From NCBI GenBank assembly GCA_029245955.1, contig JAQWOH010000025.1, forward strand, positions 62,001 to 126,000: 64,000 bases of DNA. Direction: 5' to 3'. A program made the position numbers and the translations under genes. This document shows positions 1-9,296 of the stretch, piece after piece (positions within the stretch are counted from its first letter, which is position 1; the number at the start of each line of letters is the position of its first letter). Below the pieces are notes generated by a model. The model worked only from the letters and a program-made list of their open reading frames with translations. It was not told where the DNA came from and ran no database searches. Source of the stretch: Fuerstiella sp. Its GTDB lineage: Bacteria > Planctomycetota > Planctomycetia > Planctomycetales > Planctomycetaceae.

Positions 1-116
1 ACTACGAAACAATGCCGGTCGCGACCATGTTTCTGTGCTCAACGGTCGCCATGGTGATTGTGTCGTTAATTACGAAACCGCCTGAAGAGGAGCATCTGAA
101 GCGGTTTTTTGCTTAG
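1..116 (+). CDS. C-terminal end of a sodium/solute symporter (partial)
   Basis: An open frame enters from the left edge and ends at TAG 114-116, giving about 37 residues. It reads as a hydrophobic helix followed by a short charged tail (ITKPPEEEHLKRFFA). A last membrane helix followed by a TKP..E.L.RF tail is what I know from C-termini of planctomycete SSS-family symporters. The family call therefore rests on the tail alone. It lies on the same strand as the DUF1501 gene, with 84 bases between them. Confidence 0.5.
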   Translation, partial: YETMPVATMFLCSTVAMVIVSLITKPPEEEHLKRFFA

Positions 117-200
117 GGAAAGTCATAATGTCTCTGAACAGAACGGTCTTCTGTTCAGAGACATTGAGTGCACGCCGTTGCCTGTTCGCCGGAGACTGCA

Positions 201-1703
201 ATGAATCATTCCCAATATCTGCCGTCGGCTGAAGCATGTCCTTCGATGCTGCGGCGTGATTTCCTGACCAGTTCTGCCAGTGGTCTTGGCAGTGCAGCGC
301 TGACGTCGCTGTTTGCCGCTGACGGCCGGGCGGAAGCACCGGTCAGAGCAGATGGCGCTTTGGCGACGCGGTCGACTCATTTTCCCCCGAAGGCAAAGAG
401 CTGTATCTTTATCTTCAACGCAGGTGCGCCTTCACAGCTGGACTTATTCAACCACCGTCCCGCATTAACGAAGCTGGACGGGCAGGCGCTGCCGGAATCG
501 CTGCTGGAAGGTGTGCGGTTCGCATTCATCGAAAAGGAGTCCGCCCGGCTGATGGCGGCTCGTCGCAGGTTTCGACAGAACGGCGACAGCGGCATGTGGT
601 TTTCGGAACTGCTGCCCAACATCGCCACATGTGCCGATGACATCTGCATGATTAACAGCATGCACACCGATCAGTTCAATCATCATCCAGGGCAGCTGAT
701 GATGCAGTGCGGTCAGGCTCAGTTCGGTCTGCCGTCGATGGGATCCTGGATCAGCTACGGACTGGGCACTGAGAATCAGAATCTTCCCAGCTATGTCGTG
801 CTGACGTCGGGACGCGGTTCCAGTGGTGGAGCGACCTTGTGGAACGGTGGTTACCTGCCGTCCGTGCATGCGGGGGTGTTGTTACGCAGTCAGGGGCCAC
901 CGATTCTGAATCTGGAACTGCCTGCTGGTTTGCCGGCATCCCTGGAACGTGCCGGACTGGACGCGATTCGCGAATTGAATCAGCTGAACTTTAGCAGGGT
1001 GCAGGATCCGGAAATCACCAGCCGGATCGCAAACTACGAACTTTCGTTTCGAATGCAGTCGGCCGCGCCGGAGCTGACCGATCTGTCAGGGGAAACCAGT
1101 GGCACTCTGGAAGCTTATGGAGTCACTCGGCCCGAGCCCAAGAAACGATCGGGCCGAGTGGGAACGGGGGACCACTTCCCGTCGTTCGGACGGAATTGTC
1201 TGCTGGCGCGGCGGATGGTCGAACGGGGTGTGCGTTTTGTGAACATCATGTTCGCGTCGTGGGATCACCATTCGAATCTGGAAAATGACCTGAGCTACAA
1301 CGCGCGCTGCGTGGACCAGCCGATTGCAGCGCTGATCAGGGATTTGAAACAGCGTGGCCTGTTGGACGAAACGCTGGTCGTTTGGGGCAGTGAATTTGGT
1401 CGCACGCCACTGGGTGAAAACCGTAACAACAGTAAGAATGTCACCGGCAGAGACCATCACCCGAATGCTTTCAGCATGTTCATGGCAGGGGGCGGATCAC
1501 GCGGGGGACACACTCACGGTGAAACCGATGACGTGGGCTGGAATCCGGCGATTGATCCCGTCCATGTCAACGATCTTCAGGCCACCCTGTTAAAGCTGTT
1601 TGGTCTGGACGACCGGAAACTCACGTTCCGGCATCAGGGCGTAGACAAACGACTGACCAACATCACTCGTGAGGCGGCAGTGATTGACGAGCTGATTGCC
1701 TGA
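201..1703 (+). CDS. DUF1501 secreted protein
   Basis: This is a protein of the planctomycete DUF1501 family, which has an alkaline-phosphatase/sulfatase-like fold. Its function is not established. The N-terminus has a twin-arginine-like leader (LRRDFLTSSASG) and a hydrophobic stretch, so export is likely. Family landmarks are FNAGAPSQLDLF near the N-terminus, LLARRMVERGVRFVNI in the middle, LVVWGSEFGRTPLGE, then GRDHHPNAFSMFMAGGG. I chose ATG 201 because GGAG at 191-194 is well spaced; an in-frame upstream ATG at 168 lacks a site. In this phylum such genes usually follow a PSCyt (DUF1549/DUF1553) gene, but here the upstream neighbour is a symporter, so this copy is an orphan. Confidence 0.88.
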   Translation: MNHSQYLPSAEACPSMLRRDFLTSSASGLGSAALTSLFAADGRAEAPVRADGALATRSTHFPPKAKSCIFIFNAGAPSQLDLFNHRPALTKLDGQALPESLLEGVRFAFIEKESARLMAARRRFRQNGDSGMWFSELLPNIATCADDICMINSMHTDQFNHHPGQLMMQCGQAQFGLPSMGSWISYGLGTENQNLPSYVVLTSGRGSSGGATLWNGGYLPSVHAGVLLRSQGPPILNLELPAGLPASLERAGLDAIRELNQLNFSRVQDPEITSRIANYELSFRMQSAAPELTDLSGETSGTLEAYGVTRPEPKKRSGRVGTGDHFPSFGRNCLLARRMVERGVRFVNIMFASWDHHSNLENDLSYNARCVDQPIAALIRDLKQRGLLDETLVVWGSEFGRTPLGENRNNSKNVTGRDHHPNAFSMFMAGGGSRGGHTHGETDDVGWNPAIDPVHVNDLQATLLKLFGLDDRKLTFRHQGVDKRLTNITREAAVIDELIA

Positions 1704-1731
1704 CACTGCTTGCCCGAACGAACCGCTCAGC

Positions 1732-2058
1732 TTACCAGTGGCGCACTCGGTACACCGAACGGTGCGGGTAACTGCGGTATCGAACTGTGGTGACCGATGG
1801 AACGTACCCGTAGACCGGTGCGACAGCGATCGGGGCGGTGTACACGGGAGCCGGATAATAGGCGACTGGTGCGGGCGGAACGTATGCGACGACGGGAGCA
1901 ACGTAGCCATAACGGTATGCAGGTGCAGCATAGCCGTAACTATATACAGGTGCAGCACAGCCGAATCCATAGTAATGGTGGTGATGAAAAAGTCCCGCTG
2001 AAACGCTGCCGCACGTTGCGATGGCAATAACCATCATCAGGGTCAGTTTTCTAATCAT
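1732..2058 (-). CDS. Small secreted Tyr/Pro/Ala-rich repeat protein
   Basis: A 108-residue protein with a clear signal peptide (KLTLMMVIAIATCGSVSAG), then a HHHHYYGFG stretch and imperfect repeats of the types YGYAAP, APVY and PAPV, ending in a basic RYRSYPHRSVYRVRHW tail. The composition fits small exported low-complexity proteins of planctomycetes. No function can be assigned. It faces leftwards, converging on the DUF1501 gene with only 28 bases between stops. The strong bias to Tyr, Pro, Ala and Val and the regular repeat make a real gene more likely than a chance frame. Confidence 0.7.
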   Translation of the reverse strand: MIRKLTLMMVIAIATCGSVSAGLFHHHHYYGFGCAAPVYSYGYAAPAYRYGYVAPVVAYVPPAPVAYYPAPVYTAPIAVAPVYGYVPSVTTVRYRSYPHRSVYRVRHW

Positions 2059-2409
2059 GATTTTCTCCGAATCATTCTGCAGTTGATGTGATTGTCAGGT
2101 GAGTCAGACGTCACCTTCGCTCCGCCACGTGCACGATCATAATTTGTCACTCTGCACGGTATCAACGCGCACAGGTCAATTCACCTACTTCTTTTCATGA
2201 TTCCGATCATGGAAATCCTGATTTTCGCGGCAGTTCCTGAGATCGGAAGACAGTCGCCCTGCGATTCATAACGTTTTACGCTTCACGCAGAGCCGCCGAG
2301 TCTTCCTGCAACGACGAGAATACTTCGCCAGTTGTGCGGCGCGCCAACCTCCGCCAACGTGTAATTAAGAATTTCCCGGACGGCAGACGACAGTCATTCA
2401 TTGAGTTTG
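2059..2409. other. Intergenic region without a supported gene
   Basis: About 350 bases between the small secreted protein and the hydrolase, both on the minus strand. The right part is AT-richer and holds an imperfect inverted repeat around 2195-2215 (ATGAT / ATCAT with flanking TTTC / GGAAA). It could carry the promoter of the secreted protein. I see no gene or RNA in it. Confidence 0.4.
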
Positions 2410-3198
2410 CTAACCGACGGGGCTGGTGCCCATTGCCAGTTCATCTTCCCAATCGTCCAGCAGTGGCCAGTCAACGGCACAGGTTCCGAAGTCGGCCATG
2501 TGCTGATATTTGTCTAACCGGTCGATCGTTGACTGCAGCAGATCGTGATCGTTCCGGAACGCGGGACCGTGGCTGGGCAGCAGCCATTCGACATCACTGT
2601 TCTGAATTCGCTTCAGTGATTCGATGAATGCCGGAATGTCGGAACCGTGATGAGCATCGATGCCGCCCACACAGCCGTCGCGAAAAATGTTGTCGCCCGA
2701 CATCAGCAGATTGCCAAGTCGAAATGACAGCTGTCCTGTGGCATGTCCCGGTGTGTCCCAGACCTCCAGCTTCAGGTCTCCTAATTCCAGAGTGTCTCCG
2801 TCACCGGCTGTTTGGCCGATGCTGAACTCAGGCATCTCAATGGATATCTGCTGCGCAGGTATCTCAGCAAACGATGCGATCCGGTCGCCGTCCTCCAGAA
2901 TTGTCTTTGCGGCGGGATGAGCAACCGTCACTGACCCGGGAAGCAGCTCCGCCGCTCGCTGAAGTCCCTGGACATGGTCCGCATCGGCATGCGTGGCGAT
3001 CAGGTACAGGCAGTGCGACAGCGGGAAGTCCATCTGCCGAATCATGTCGATGATTTCGTCGACGGTATCTTCGTAGCCGATGTCCACGAGTGCCCATTCG
3101 TTCTGCGAAAACACCAGATACACGCAGCAGCCGAACCTGCGTCGCGCCTGAAAATTCATTTCGATCACGTTGGGGAATAATTCGCGACGCGTAATCAT
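2410..3198 (-). CDS. Metallo-beta-lactamase-fold hydrolase
   Basis: A 262-residue MBL-fold protein with no visible signal peptide. The first metal motif reads THADADH, so the usual second His of HxHxDH is Asp. Later motifs are [13 protein letters not shown] (third metal His), [12 protein letters not shown] (bridging Asp) and LLPSHGPAF (last His). The order matches glyoxalase II/RNase Z-like hydrolases, but the substrate is unknown. I prefer ATG 3198; the frame stays open to a GTG at 3246, which would add 16 residues, and neither start has a clear ribosome site. The Asp-containing motif could change metal preference, although I believe similar variants exist in the superfamily. Confidence 0.85.
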   Translation of the reverse strand: MITRRELFPNVIEMNFQARRRFGCCVYLVFSQNEWALVDIGYEDTVDEIIDMIRQMDFPLSHCLYLIATHADADHVQGLQRAAELLPGSVTVAHPAAKTILEDGDRIASFAEIPAQQISIEMPEFSIGQTAGDGDTLELGDLKLEVWDTPGHATGQLSFRLGNLLMSGDNIFRDGCVGGIDAHHGSDIPAFIESLKRIQNSDVEWLLPSHGPAFRNDHDLLQSTIDRLDKYQHMADFGTCAVDWPLLDDWEDELAMGTSPVG

Positions 3199-3816
3199 GG
3201 GCAAGACCGGTCGACCGGCGAAAGTGAATGCCGCCGAATTCAGCACTGGAAATTGAGAATCAGCCGGGATACACAGAAGGCTGATGCACAGAAAGGAGAA
3301 CTTAACAGACGTGCGATCTTACGGACTAGATGCTCCGTTGGCAACGGCTGTGCTGCCGACCAATTCCCGAGGAGGCGGCTGTGGATTGTGATTTTTCGCC
3401 CCAAACACCCGGTCAGGTCTCTGAGGCAGCTCCAGGCAACAGTCCCGGGCTGATTTTTCAGCCGACTTAACGACCTTCACTGGCTGTACTCCTCCGGAAA
3501 CCGAACACCTGAGCCACTGGCCTCCGAATTTTCCGGCAACTTCGGAGGATTCAAGTCGGGCAACAGTTCGCGTTCAGATTTCGGCGAGCACTTCGGACCA
3601 CCGGCATGTTCAGTAAAGTCTGCCACATCAGAAATGCCGGAACGTCACAGCTTCACAGGTCTTCGCAACGTGTATTGGTTTTCAATAACGCGACAAATGA
3701 AGGCAAGCTCTTGGATTTGACCAATGCCAGTCAGATTGTCAGATGGTAACTTCTGAGAACGGAAAAGATTTGTCATGGCGGTTATCGTGTGCACTGAGTC
3801 TGGAGAGTTCGTTCCG
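3199..3816. other. Intergenic region with one hairpin
   Basis: About 600 bases between the divergent hydrolase and secreted-protein genes. The one clear structure is an 8-bp perfect inverted repeat (CCTCCGAA 3521-3528, TTCGGAGG 3541-3548, 12-base loop) without a T-tract. The frames in it have no family features or sensible composition, so I call no gene. Confidence 0.4.
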
Positions 3817-4431
3817 ATGAAGAATGTTATTCAAGCCACAATCGTTGTCACGATGGTTGTTGTGTTCACGATGAGTATTCCTGCCCTGGCCGGCTGTCAT
3901 TGTGGTGGCGGGGCAATCGGGTGTGCTTCCACCATGCCGCTTACGCCGTATCACGGGCTGGGTTCTGTTGCTGCTTACGGTCAGTACTCAGCTTATTGGG
4001 CATATAGTCGTCCTGTACATCAGATGCCCATTCACGGTCCACATCCCGCTCAGGCGGACGGCCGTCGTTATCCGATCTACCCGTGCTGCGGCGCTGCCGC
4101 TGAGGAATCCAGCCTGGTTCCGCTGGTGCCAGGAACGCTTGGTAAAACCTATACAAAGACATCACACAGGATTCCGGAAGATAAACATCCGCGACTGGGC
4201 ATGCTGGCCGTCAGGGACACGGGCAAGGTGAAGTACCTGTCGGTTGAGAGAATGAGCGGTTTCCGAATGGATAGCGGAGTCTGGATGTTTGAGACGGATC
4301 ACCCCCTGGTGACATGGACGGAGAATATTGTACGCATCGAAGCTCGCAAAGACGTCGCAGATGTGGAACCCTATGCCGTCAGTTTTGTACGTCTGATACC
4401 AGGACGCCTGGTCTATCTGGATTTTAAATGA
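3817..4431 (+). CDS. Secreted protein of unknown function
   Basis: A protein of about 204 residues. The N-terminus is a signal peptide (MKNVIQATIVVTMVVVFTMS, then IPALAG), followed by a Cys/Gly-rich stretch (CHCGGGAIGC), a Tyr/Pro/His-rich middle and a C-terminal part of about 90 residues that looks folded and beta-rich (VRDTGKVKYLSVERMSGF to RLIPGRLVYLDFK). I chose ATG 3817 because GGAGAG at 3802-3807 lies nine bases upstream; an in-frame ATG at 3775 has no site. The Cys directly after ALAG could be a lipid attachment site, but the box is poor. Family not recognised. Confidence 0.7.
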   Translation: MKNVIQATIVVTMVVVFTMSIPALAGCHCGGGAIGCASTMPLTPYHGLGSVAAYGQYSAYWAYSRPVHQMPIHGPHPAQADGRRYPIYPCCGAAAEESSLVPLVPGTLGKTYTKTSHRIPEDKHPRLGMLAVRDTGKVKYLSVERMSGFRMDSGVWMFETDHPLVTWTENIVRIEARKDVADVEPYAVSFVRLIPGRLVYLDFK

Positions 4432-4831
4432 CGTGCCGGAGACTGATGCGTACTGTTCCGTGGTACGAACCGAACAGGGTTTCATATAGTCAACGGCAGC
4501 TGCTTGTTGTCAGGAACCGTCGTTTTCTGTTGCGGTGTGTGGCAGCCGGAATATCTCTGCATGGGGCAACCCGGAAATCGATTGGTTGTTGCACGGCACG
4601 CAGGTCGGCGGTTTTGGCGGAGCTGGATCACCCCAAAACCCGCACCGATGACGCTGGACCAATGTGCGACATACCAGCACAGACATCACTCACGAAAAGC
4701 AAAGTGGGTACGGCTGAGTGAACCGGATGCGGGGTCACCGTTCAACGCACCGCGCGACGTTGGTTGGCTGAGTGATTTGCTCATTCTAACGCCTGAGTGT
4801 GCGTAAGATCGGTATTCCGGAGACCAGTGGT
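4432..4831. other. Intergenic region, no supported gene
   Basis: 400 bases between two convergent genes. Two overlapping frames of about 100 codons run through it, but neither shows a signal peptide, family motif or normal composition. It may be decayed coding sequence; nothing recognisable remains. Confidence 0.4.
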
Positions 4832-5128
4832 CTACCTGACTCCAGCTGCCCCTCGGAATCCAAAGGCCGTGAAACGCGACATTTCAACAGCATCCAGAAT
4901 CTTCGTCGCAGCGATATTGTTGAAGTCGATAATCACTCGGCGTGCTCCGGATAGATCCGGTGTCTGGCGTTCCAGCAGCAGCAGTTCGCCGGTAATCATG
5001 AATTCCACGAACTGAATCTGTTCGCCGTGGACCGTCACGACCAGTCCCTTTCGAGGGACGCTGACCGGCCATTCCGCAAACAGCTTCTGCATGGGATTGG
5101 ATGTTGAGGCGGAAACTGGAGAAATCAT
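4832..5128 (-). CDS. Small conserved-looking protein of unknown function
   Basis: A 98-residue soluble protein. After a short Ser-rich start it reads as a compact beta-rich domain (PVSVPRKGLVVTVHGEQI, FMITGELLLLERQTPD, ARRVIIDFNNIAATKIL) with normal protein composition. I believe small proteins of this kind recur in planctomycetes but cannot name a family. An internal ATG at 5092 is an alternative start; neither has a strong ribosome site. It diverges from the HDOD gene. Confidence 0.6.
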   Translation of the reverse strand: MISPVSASTSNPMQKLFAEWPVSVPRKGLVVTVHGEQIQFVEFMITGELLLLERQTPDLSGARRVIIDFNNIAATKILDAVEMSRFTAFGFRGAAGVR

Positions 5129-5219
5129 GGGCGGTGGCCTGTGGCATATAGAATAGATGCAGGTGTTCTCTCCTCATCTAGTTCGGCAATTCAAAACTGA
5201 AGTACACATGTTCGCTCCC

Positions 5220-5249
5220 AATGCTGATTCAATTGATAGAATCAGCATT
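5220..5249. promoter_or_regulatory. 11-bp perfect inverted repeat between divergent genes
   Basis: The arms AATGCTGATTC-type (5220-5230) and its exact complement (5239-5249) flank an 8-base AT-rich spacer (AATTGATA). The repeat lies 92 bases upstream of the leftward small gene and about 180 upstream of the HDOD start. There is no T-tract, so an operator is more likely than a terminator. A smaller hairpin (GCCCT TTT AGGGC, 5346-5358) is nearer the HDOD gene. Confidence 0.4.
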
Positions 5250-5427
5250 ATCAGTGGGTACTTTGCACCGTCGTGATCGGTGCAGTGCTTCATATCGCAA
5301 GGCAGGGATTCGTCTTGTTCAGTGTATTGAATGTTGTCTTATTCAGCCCTTTTAGGGCAAGAATTGGCGGTGTCGATCGATAAGGTGCTGTTGAGGCTCT
5401 ACGGAACTCGATTGGGAGGCATTTAGA

Positions 5428-6387
5428 ATGTCGGTTGCTAAAGAGGTTGACTCTGGTGCGAGTCTGCCCAACTGGGCAAGTCTGCGCGGCAATGCTCTGG
5501 AGTCGATTCAGTCTGTAAGCATCCCCAACGACATTGAAATTCCCGCCTTGCCTCAGGCGGTGACCGAATTCTCACAGCGGGCAGCCGACCCTGATGTGAA
5601 GCTTGAAGAACTGGTTGCGATTGTTGAAACGAGCGCCGGGCTGACGGTCGAACTGCTGAAGTTCGTGAATACGGCCAGGCTTCGTACGGCTTCACCCATC
5701 GGAGATGTTTCCACCGCCATTGCACGTGTTGGAATCCGCAATGCCTCGTCGTATCTGGTGGCGACAGGTGTGAAAGCTGCCAACAACGCGCTGGGGTCGA
5801 AACTGATCCATCAGCGTCACGCGTGGAGCGAGTCACTGCAGAAAGCCCTTTTCGCTCAGGCAGCGGCCCGTACACTGAAGCTTGACGCAGACCTGGCCTT
5901 TATGGGCGGACTGCTGCAGGACTTCATGCTGCCCGCACTGACAAATCGTTTCGACAGTGAGTATATATCGTTTCTGGAAAACGACGCCAAAGACGGTCGC
6001 GACCTGGCCGAATGGGAGCAGGAGACTTTTGGGTGGAATCATGCCACCACCGGTGCCTTTATTGCCGGGCAATGGGGCCTGCCCGACGACCTGTTGTGCG
6101 CGATTTACTACCATCACTCGCTGCACGAATCGCTGAGTCGTCCGGAAGTGGAGATGTTCAAGTTATTCCCCGTCACGCTTTCAGGGCTGTTGCCGGACCA
6201 GTTGCGTCAAAGTGGCCGCGGAATCACAGAACTGATTAAAGTGGACAGCAAGTGTGCCGCTTTCAGCCTTGATGCACTCTGCGCGACTGTTGATGACGAA
6301 CAGATGGATCTGGTTGATGGCTTCAACATTCCGAACCAGTTGTCAACCATCGTCCAGGAAGTTCGCAAGGCCACTGAGACGTGTTAA
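5428..6387 (+). CDS. HDOD domain protein
   Basis: A 319-residue protein with one HDOD domain, an HD-related helical domain used in bacterial signalling but usually without phosphodiesterase activity. The domain starts near residue 35 with IPALPQAVTEFSQRAADPD, continues through ELVAIVETSAGLTVELLKFV and AIARVGIRNASSYLV, and includes the FMGGLLQDFMLPAL segment near residue 158. GWNHATTGAFIAGQWGLPDD near 205 is the typical late helix pair. No receiver, GGDEF or EAL domain is attached, so its partners must be encoded elsewhere. GGGAGG at 5414-5419 supports the start. Confidence 0.88.
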   Translation: MSVAKEVDSGASLPNWASLRGNALESIQSVSIPNDIEIPALPQAVTEFSQRAADPDVKLEELVAIVETSAGLTVELLKFVNTARLRTASPIGDVSTAIARVGIRNASSYLVATGVKAANNALGSKLIHQRHAWSESLQKALFAQAAARTLKLDADLAFMGGLLQDFMLPALTNRFDSEYISFLENDAKDGRDLAEWEQETFGWNHATTGAFIAGQWGLPDDLLCAIYYHHSLHESLSRPEVEMFKLFPVTLSGLLPDQLRQSGRGITELIKVDSKCAAFSLDALCATVDDEQMDLVDGFNIPNQLSTIVQEVRKATETC

Positions 6388-6964
6388 CGCTGGACTGCGG
6401 CGTTTCACGCTGAGTTGTGGCGACAACGAACGTGTTTCCACAGCAGTTTCGTCACTTCCGTGAGCCAGTGTCGTCTGAGACAATTACGAAATCTCTTCGA
6501 CGTCAGTGACCGAGCGACGTTCGGCCACTGGTTTCAAGGTCTATGGGACGTCTGCAGTGGTGGCATCTGCCGGCCCGGCAACTCTCTTTTTGCCGTTTCT
6601 CTGGTGTGACATGCGTCTGTGTCACCGTTCGTCAGCACGGCCCCGTCGGAAAACGACCTTATTGCACCGGTGTTGGAGGCTTACGCGGCGTCAGTCAGCG
6701 ACTGCGTGGGACGTCGTGCTGAGCGGGCCGCGACTGAAAAGCAGAGGTCGCCGCAGTCAGGGCAGCGGCCCGGTGCCTTAGAAGTCTTACGGTTCCAGTT
6801 TGTCGATCGACTCGTAATCTGATAACTTCGGCTCCCTGCCACTGTAAATGCCACGGTGGTTTGCGTGGCGCATGCAGGAGAATGTGTTGACCCGCTCTGT
6901 CATTTGTCAGCGGGCGGCCGTCTCATGTTTCTTTACCCAATTGCATACTCTTATAGGTCTCAAG
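6388..6964. other. Long gap, possibly decayed sequence
   Basis: About 575 bases between the HDOD gene and the phosphoesterase. GC content is like coding DNA and several short overlapping frames occur, but none resembles a family I know. Because a clear pseudogene lies shortly downstream, this may be another gene relic decayed beyond recognition. Confidence 0.3.
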
Positions 6965-7975
6965 GTGTCAGCTCTGGATTGGGCTCCGCTGCGGAGCATT
7001 ATCGAAACAAATCAGAAGTTCATGATTTCCACTCATGTACGCCCCGACGCTGATGCCCTTGGGTCCGAACTGGGCATGGCAGCGATCCTGGAAGCGTTCG
7101 GCAAGGAAGTGACAATCGTTAATGCTTCTGCGCCGCCGGCAAATCTGCAGTTTATGAAACCGGAAAACCGGATTCTTAAATTGTCTGAAGACATACAGCG
7201 TGACGCTCTTCCGGCCGTCGATGTCCACGTGATTGTTGACACAAGTGCGTGGCAGCAGTTGGGGGCAATGGCCGACGTGATCCAGAAATCAGGTGCTCGG
7301 CGAGTCGTCGTTGATCATCATGTCAGTTCGGATGACATGGGAGCTACCGAGTTCAAGGACGTGGAGGCGCCCGCCGCTGGCGAATTGGTTTTTGAGGCTG
7401 CTGAGAATCTGGGTGTGACATTTGATACCGCCACGGCCTCTGCTCTGTATGCGGCGATTGCGACTGATACGGGGTGGTTTCGCTTTCCGTCAACATCGTC
7501 CAGCACGATGCGGATTGCCGGAGAGTTGATGGGGCTGGGTGCCGAACCGCATGTTCTTTACAATCTGTTATATGAACAACGCACGGTGGCTCGTGTTCGA
7601 CTGGCCGGCCGAGTACTCGGACGTGTAGAGACCGATTGCGAAGGACGTCTGGCATGGATTTACGCTGACAGAAACGATCTTTCCTCTACGGGGGCGGTCC
7701 CTTCCGACACGGAAAGTCTGGTCAACGAATGCCTGATGATCGCCGATACGGAAGCCGCATTTATTGCTGTGAGATTGCCATCGGGGCAGACAAAATTCAG
7801 TCTGCGGTGTCGACCACCCCATGATGTTGCGGCGCTGGCCGCAACGCTTGGCGGAGGCGGGCACAAACTGGCATCGGGAGCAACTTTGTCAGAGACGTTG
7901 CCGGAAGCACTTGCGAAAGTGAAGGACGCTTTTGTAGAAATGCTGCTCCCGAAATCGGTCCCCCAGAACGACTGA
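6965..7975 (+). CDS. nrnA: DHH/DHHA1 phosphoesterase, NrnA-like
   Basis: A cytoplasmic DHH-family phosphoesterase of the NrnA type. In this family the enzyme removes nucleotides from very short RNAs and can dephosphorylate pAp. Motifs, numbered from the chosen start, are THVRPDADALGS (His24, Asp28, Asp30), IVDTSAW (Asp92), VVVDHHVSS (the DHH triad, 117-119), ATDTGWFRF (Asp168) and the DHHA1 glycine loop LGGGGHKLASG near 296-305. I prefer GTG 6965, which has AGG seven bases upstream and gives 336 residues, close to the family length; the frame is open to ATG 6848, but the extra 39 residues do not look like NrnA. nrnA is a family assignment. Confidence 0.85.
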   Translation: MSALDWAPLRSIIETNQKFMISTHVRPDADALGSELGMAAILEAFGKEVTIVNASAPPANLQFMKPENRILKLSEDIQRDALPAVDVHVIVDTSAWQQLGAMADVIQKSGARRVVVDHHVSSDDMGATEFKDVEAPAAGELVFEAAENLGVTFDTATASALYAAIATDTGWFRFPSTSSSTMRIAGELMGLGAEPHVLYNLLYEQRTVARVRLAGRVLGRVETDCEGRLAWIYADRNDLSSTGAVPSDTESLVNECLMIADTEAAFIAVRLPSGQTKFSLRCRPPHDVAALAATLGGGGHKLASGATLSETLPEALAKVKDAFVEMLLPKSVPQND

Positions 7976-8226
7976 ATGGCGGTTGTTTTCTGTGCCGAGA
8001 CAGGGGGGATGTGTGGCGTTCGGATGCTGTTTTATCTGATCCGACCGCCGCGGGAACAGGATCTGAGCCCTTGTGTTTGCGAAACTTGCAGGGCTTTGGG
8101 GGCCGTCGTGACGGCTCAGTTGCGTGCCGAGGTGAATTGCCACAACGTTATACAGCGACCCTGGGCACCGCCGCTGGCGAGGCCAAACCGTCTGTTCGTG
8201 TCTGGAGGATTTCTGTAGCAAATCCA

Positions 8227-9296
8227 ATGGATCTTTCCGCTCACGGGATCATAGTTGCAGAGAAATATCGGAATCCGTCCCCCGCGCCGAACCCGGACCT
8301 GCCCATCCGCTGTGTACCGGGACGCGATCCGGCATGAGTCGGGTGTCTGATCGTATACCCGGGCGAGAAAACAGGACGGTCGCCGAAGGACAGACGCGTC
8401 GTTCACCATCATGCGTCAGAAAACGACGTCTGGTGGGTCCGGTCAACTTTCCGCCGGACGGGTTGGCGTTTTCCGTTAATCGTGAACGAGTGATCGACTA
8501 TCTCAACTTGCCGTACCGCCTGCATTGTCTTGATACGTTACGGTTTAACGCTGTGCTGGAGAACGTGGTTTACGAAGAAGCACATCACCACGTCGATTTC
8601 AATACCACCACGATCACTCAGAATACTCGTCGTGCATAACCAGTCGAACACGTGTCTGATGCAAAGATGCCGTGTGTCGGAGATCATCCTTCACACGTGA
8701 TTTTTCTGACCTGGGACGCGTTCGGTGTGCTGTCGCCGCTGAGCTGACTTTCACCCAGGCAGGCAATGTATTATTTCATCAGCGGCGATAGCGTGAAAGG
8801 GGCCGTGACTGAGATGGGAATCAATGAACCGGAAACGACCTTCAGCCCATGCCTTGACGGACCGTTTCTGTTTTAGCATCCGTCGCGATATACCAGAGCT
8901 TCTGGCAGGAAAAATCCGCCAGCATGATGCGACTGTCTGGCTTGTCAGCACGGGCTGGTCCGGTGGCGCTTATGGCGTGGGTAGTCGCATGCCTCTGAGA
9001 TTCACTGCAGCTATTATTGGTGCCATTCATAACGGGGCTTTGAAAACGGCGCCGGTCGTCACAGACGACATCTTCGGCTTCGATATTGTCACCACCTGTG
9101 AAGGTGTACCGTCTGAGATGATGCAGCCGAAACAGTCTTGCCGTGATCAGGGGCCTACGCAGAAACAACAAGCTGAGTGGCCGCCGGTTTTCAACAGAAA
9201 TTTGAGACGTACACTTCCGAAGCCCGTCCGGAAGTCGCAACTGCCGGGCCGGCTGGTGGACCGAACGACGGCCCTGTCATCACGTCGAACATGTGA
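8227..9296 (+). pseudogene. pckA: Decayed ATP-type phosphoenolpyruvate carboxykinase
   Basis: Pieces of ATP-dependent PEP carboxykinase appear in the correct order but in alternating frames. Frame 1 from 8227 gives MDLSAHGIIVAEKYRNPSPA, then a stop, then YPGEKTGRSPKDRRVV and ENDVWW. Near 8435 the frame shifts to GPVNFPPD and INRER-like VNRERVIDYLN. There follows a direct join to LRFNAVLENVVYEE, skipping roughly 150-190 residues that hold the P-loop and metal ligands. The same frame continues through TAA 8637, [24 protein letters not shown] 8745, MYYFISGD and TAG 8874. A second shift gives PELLAGKIRQHDATVWLVST, GWSGGAYGVGSRM and CEGVPSEMMQP. A third gives FQQKFETYTSEARPEVATAG before TGA 9294. 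With the catalytic core gone, no enzyme can be made. Confidence 0.9.

Noticed and set aside
4428..4806. Two overlapping frames of about 100 codons on the plus strand.
   Set aside because: Composition is Arg-, Cys- and Pro-rich without motifs, typical of chance frames in GC-rich DNA.
7976..8337. Frames of 80 and 108 codons between the phosphoesterase and the PckA relic.
   Set aside because: The first lacks features. The second runs in a different frame from the PckA pieces across the relic's N-terminal part, so it is a shadow.
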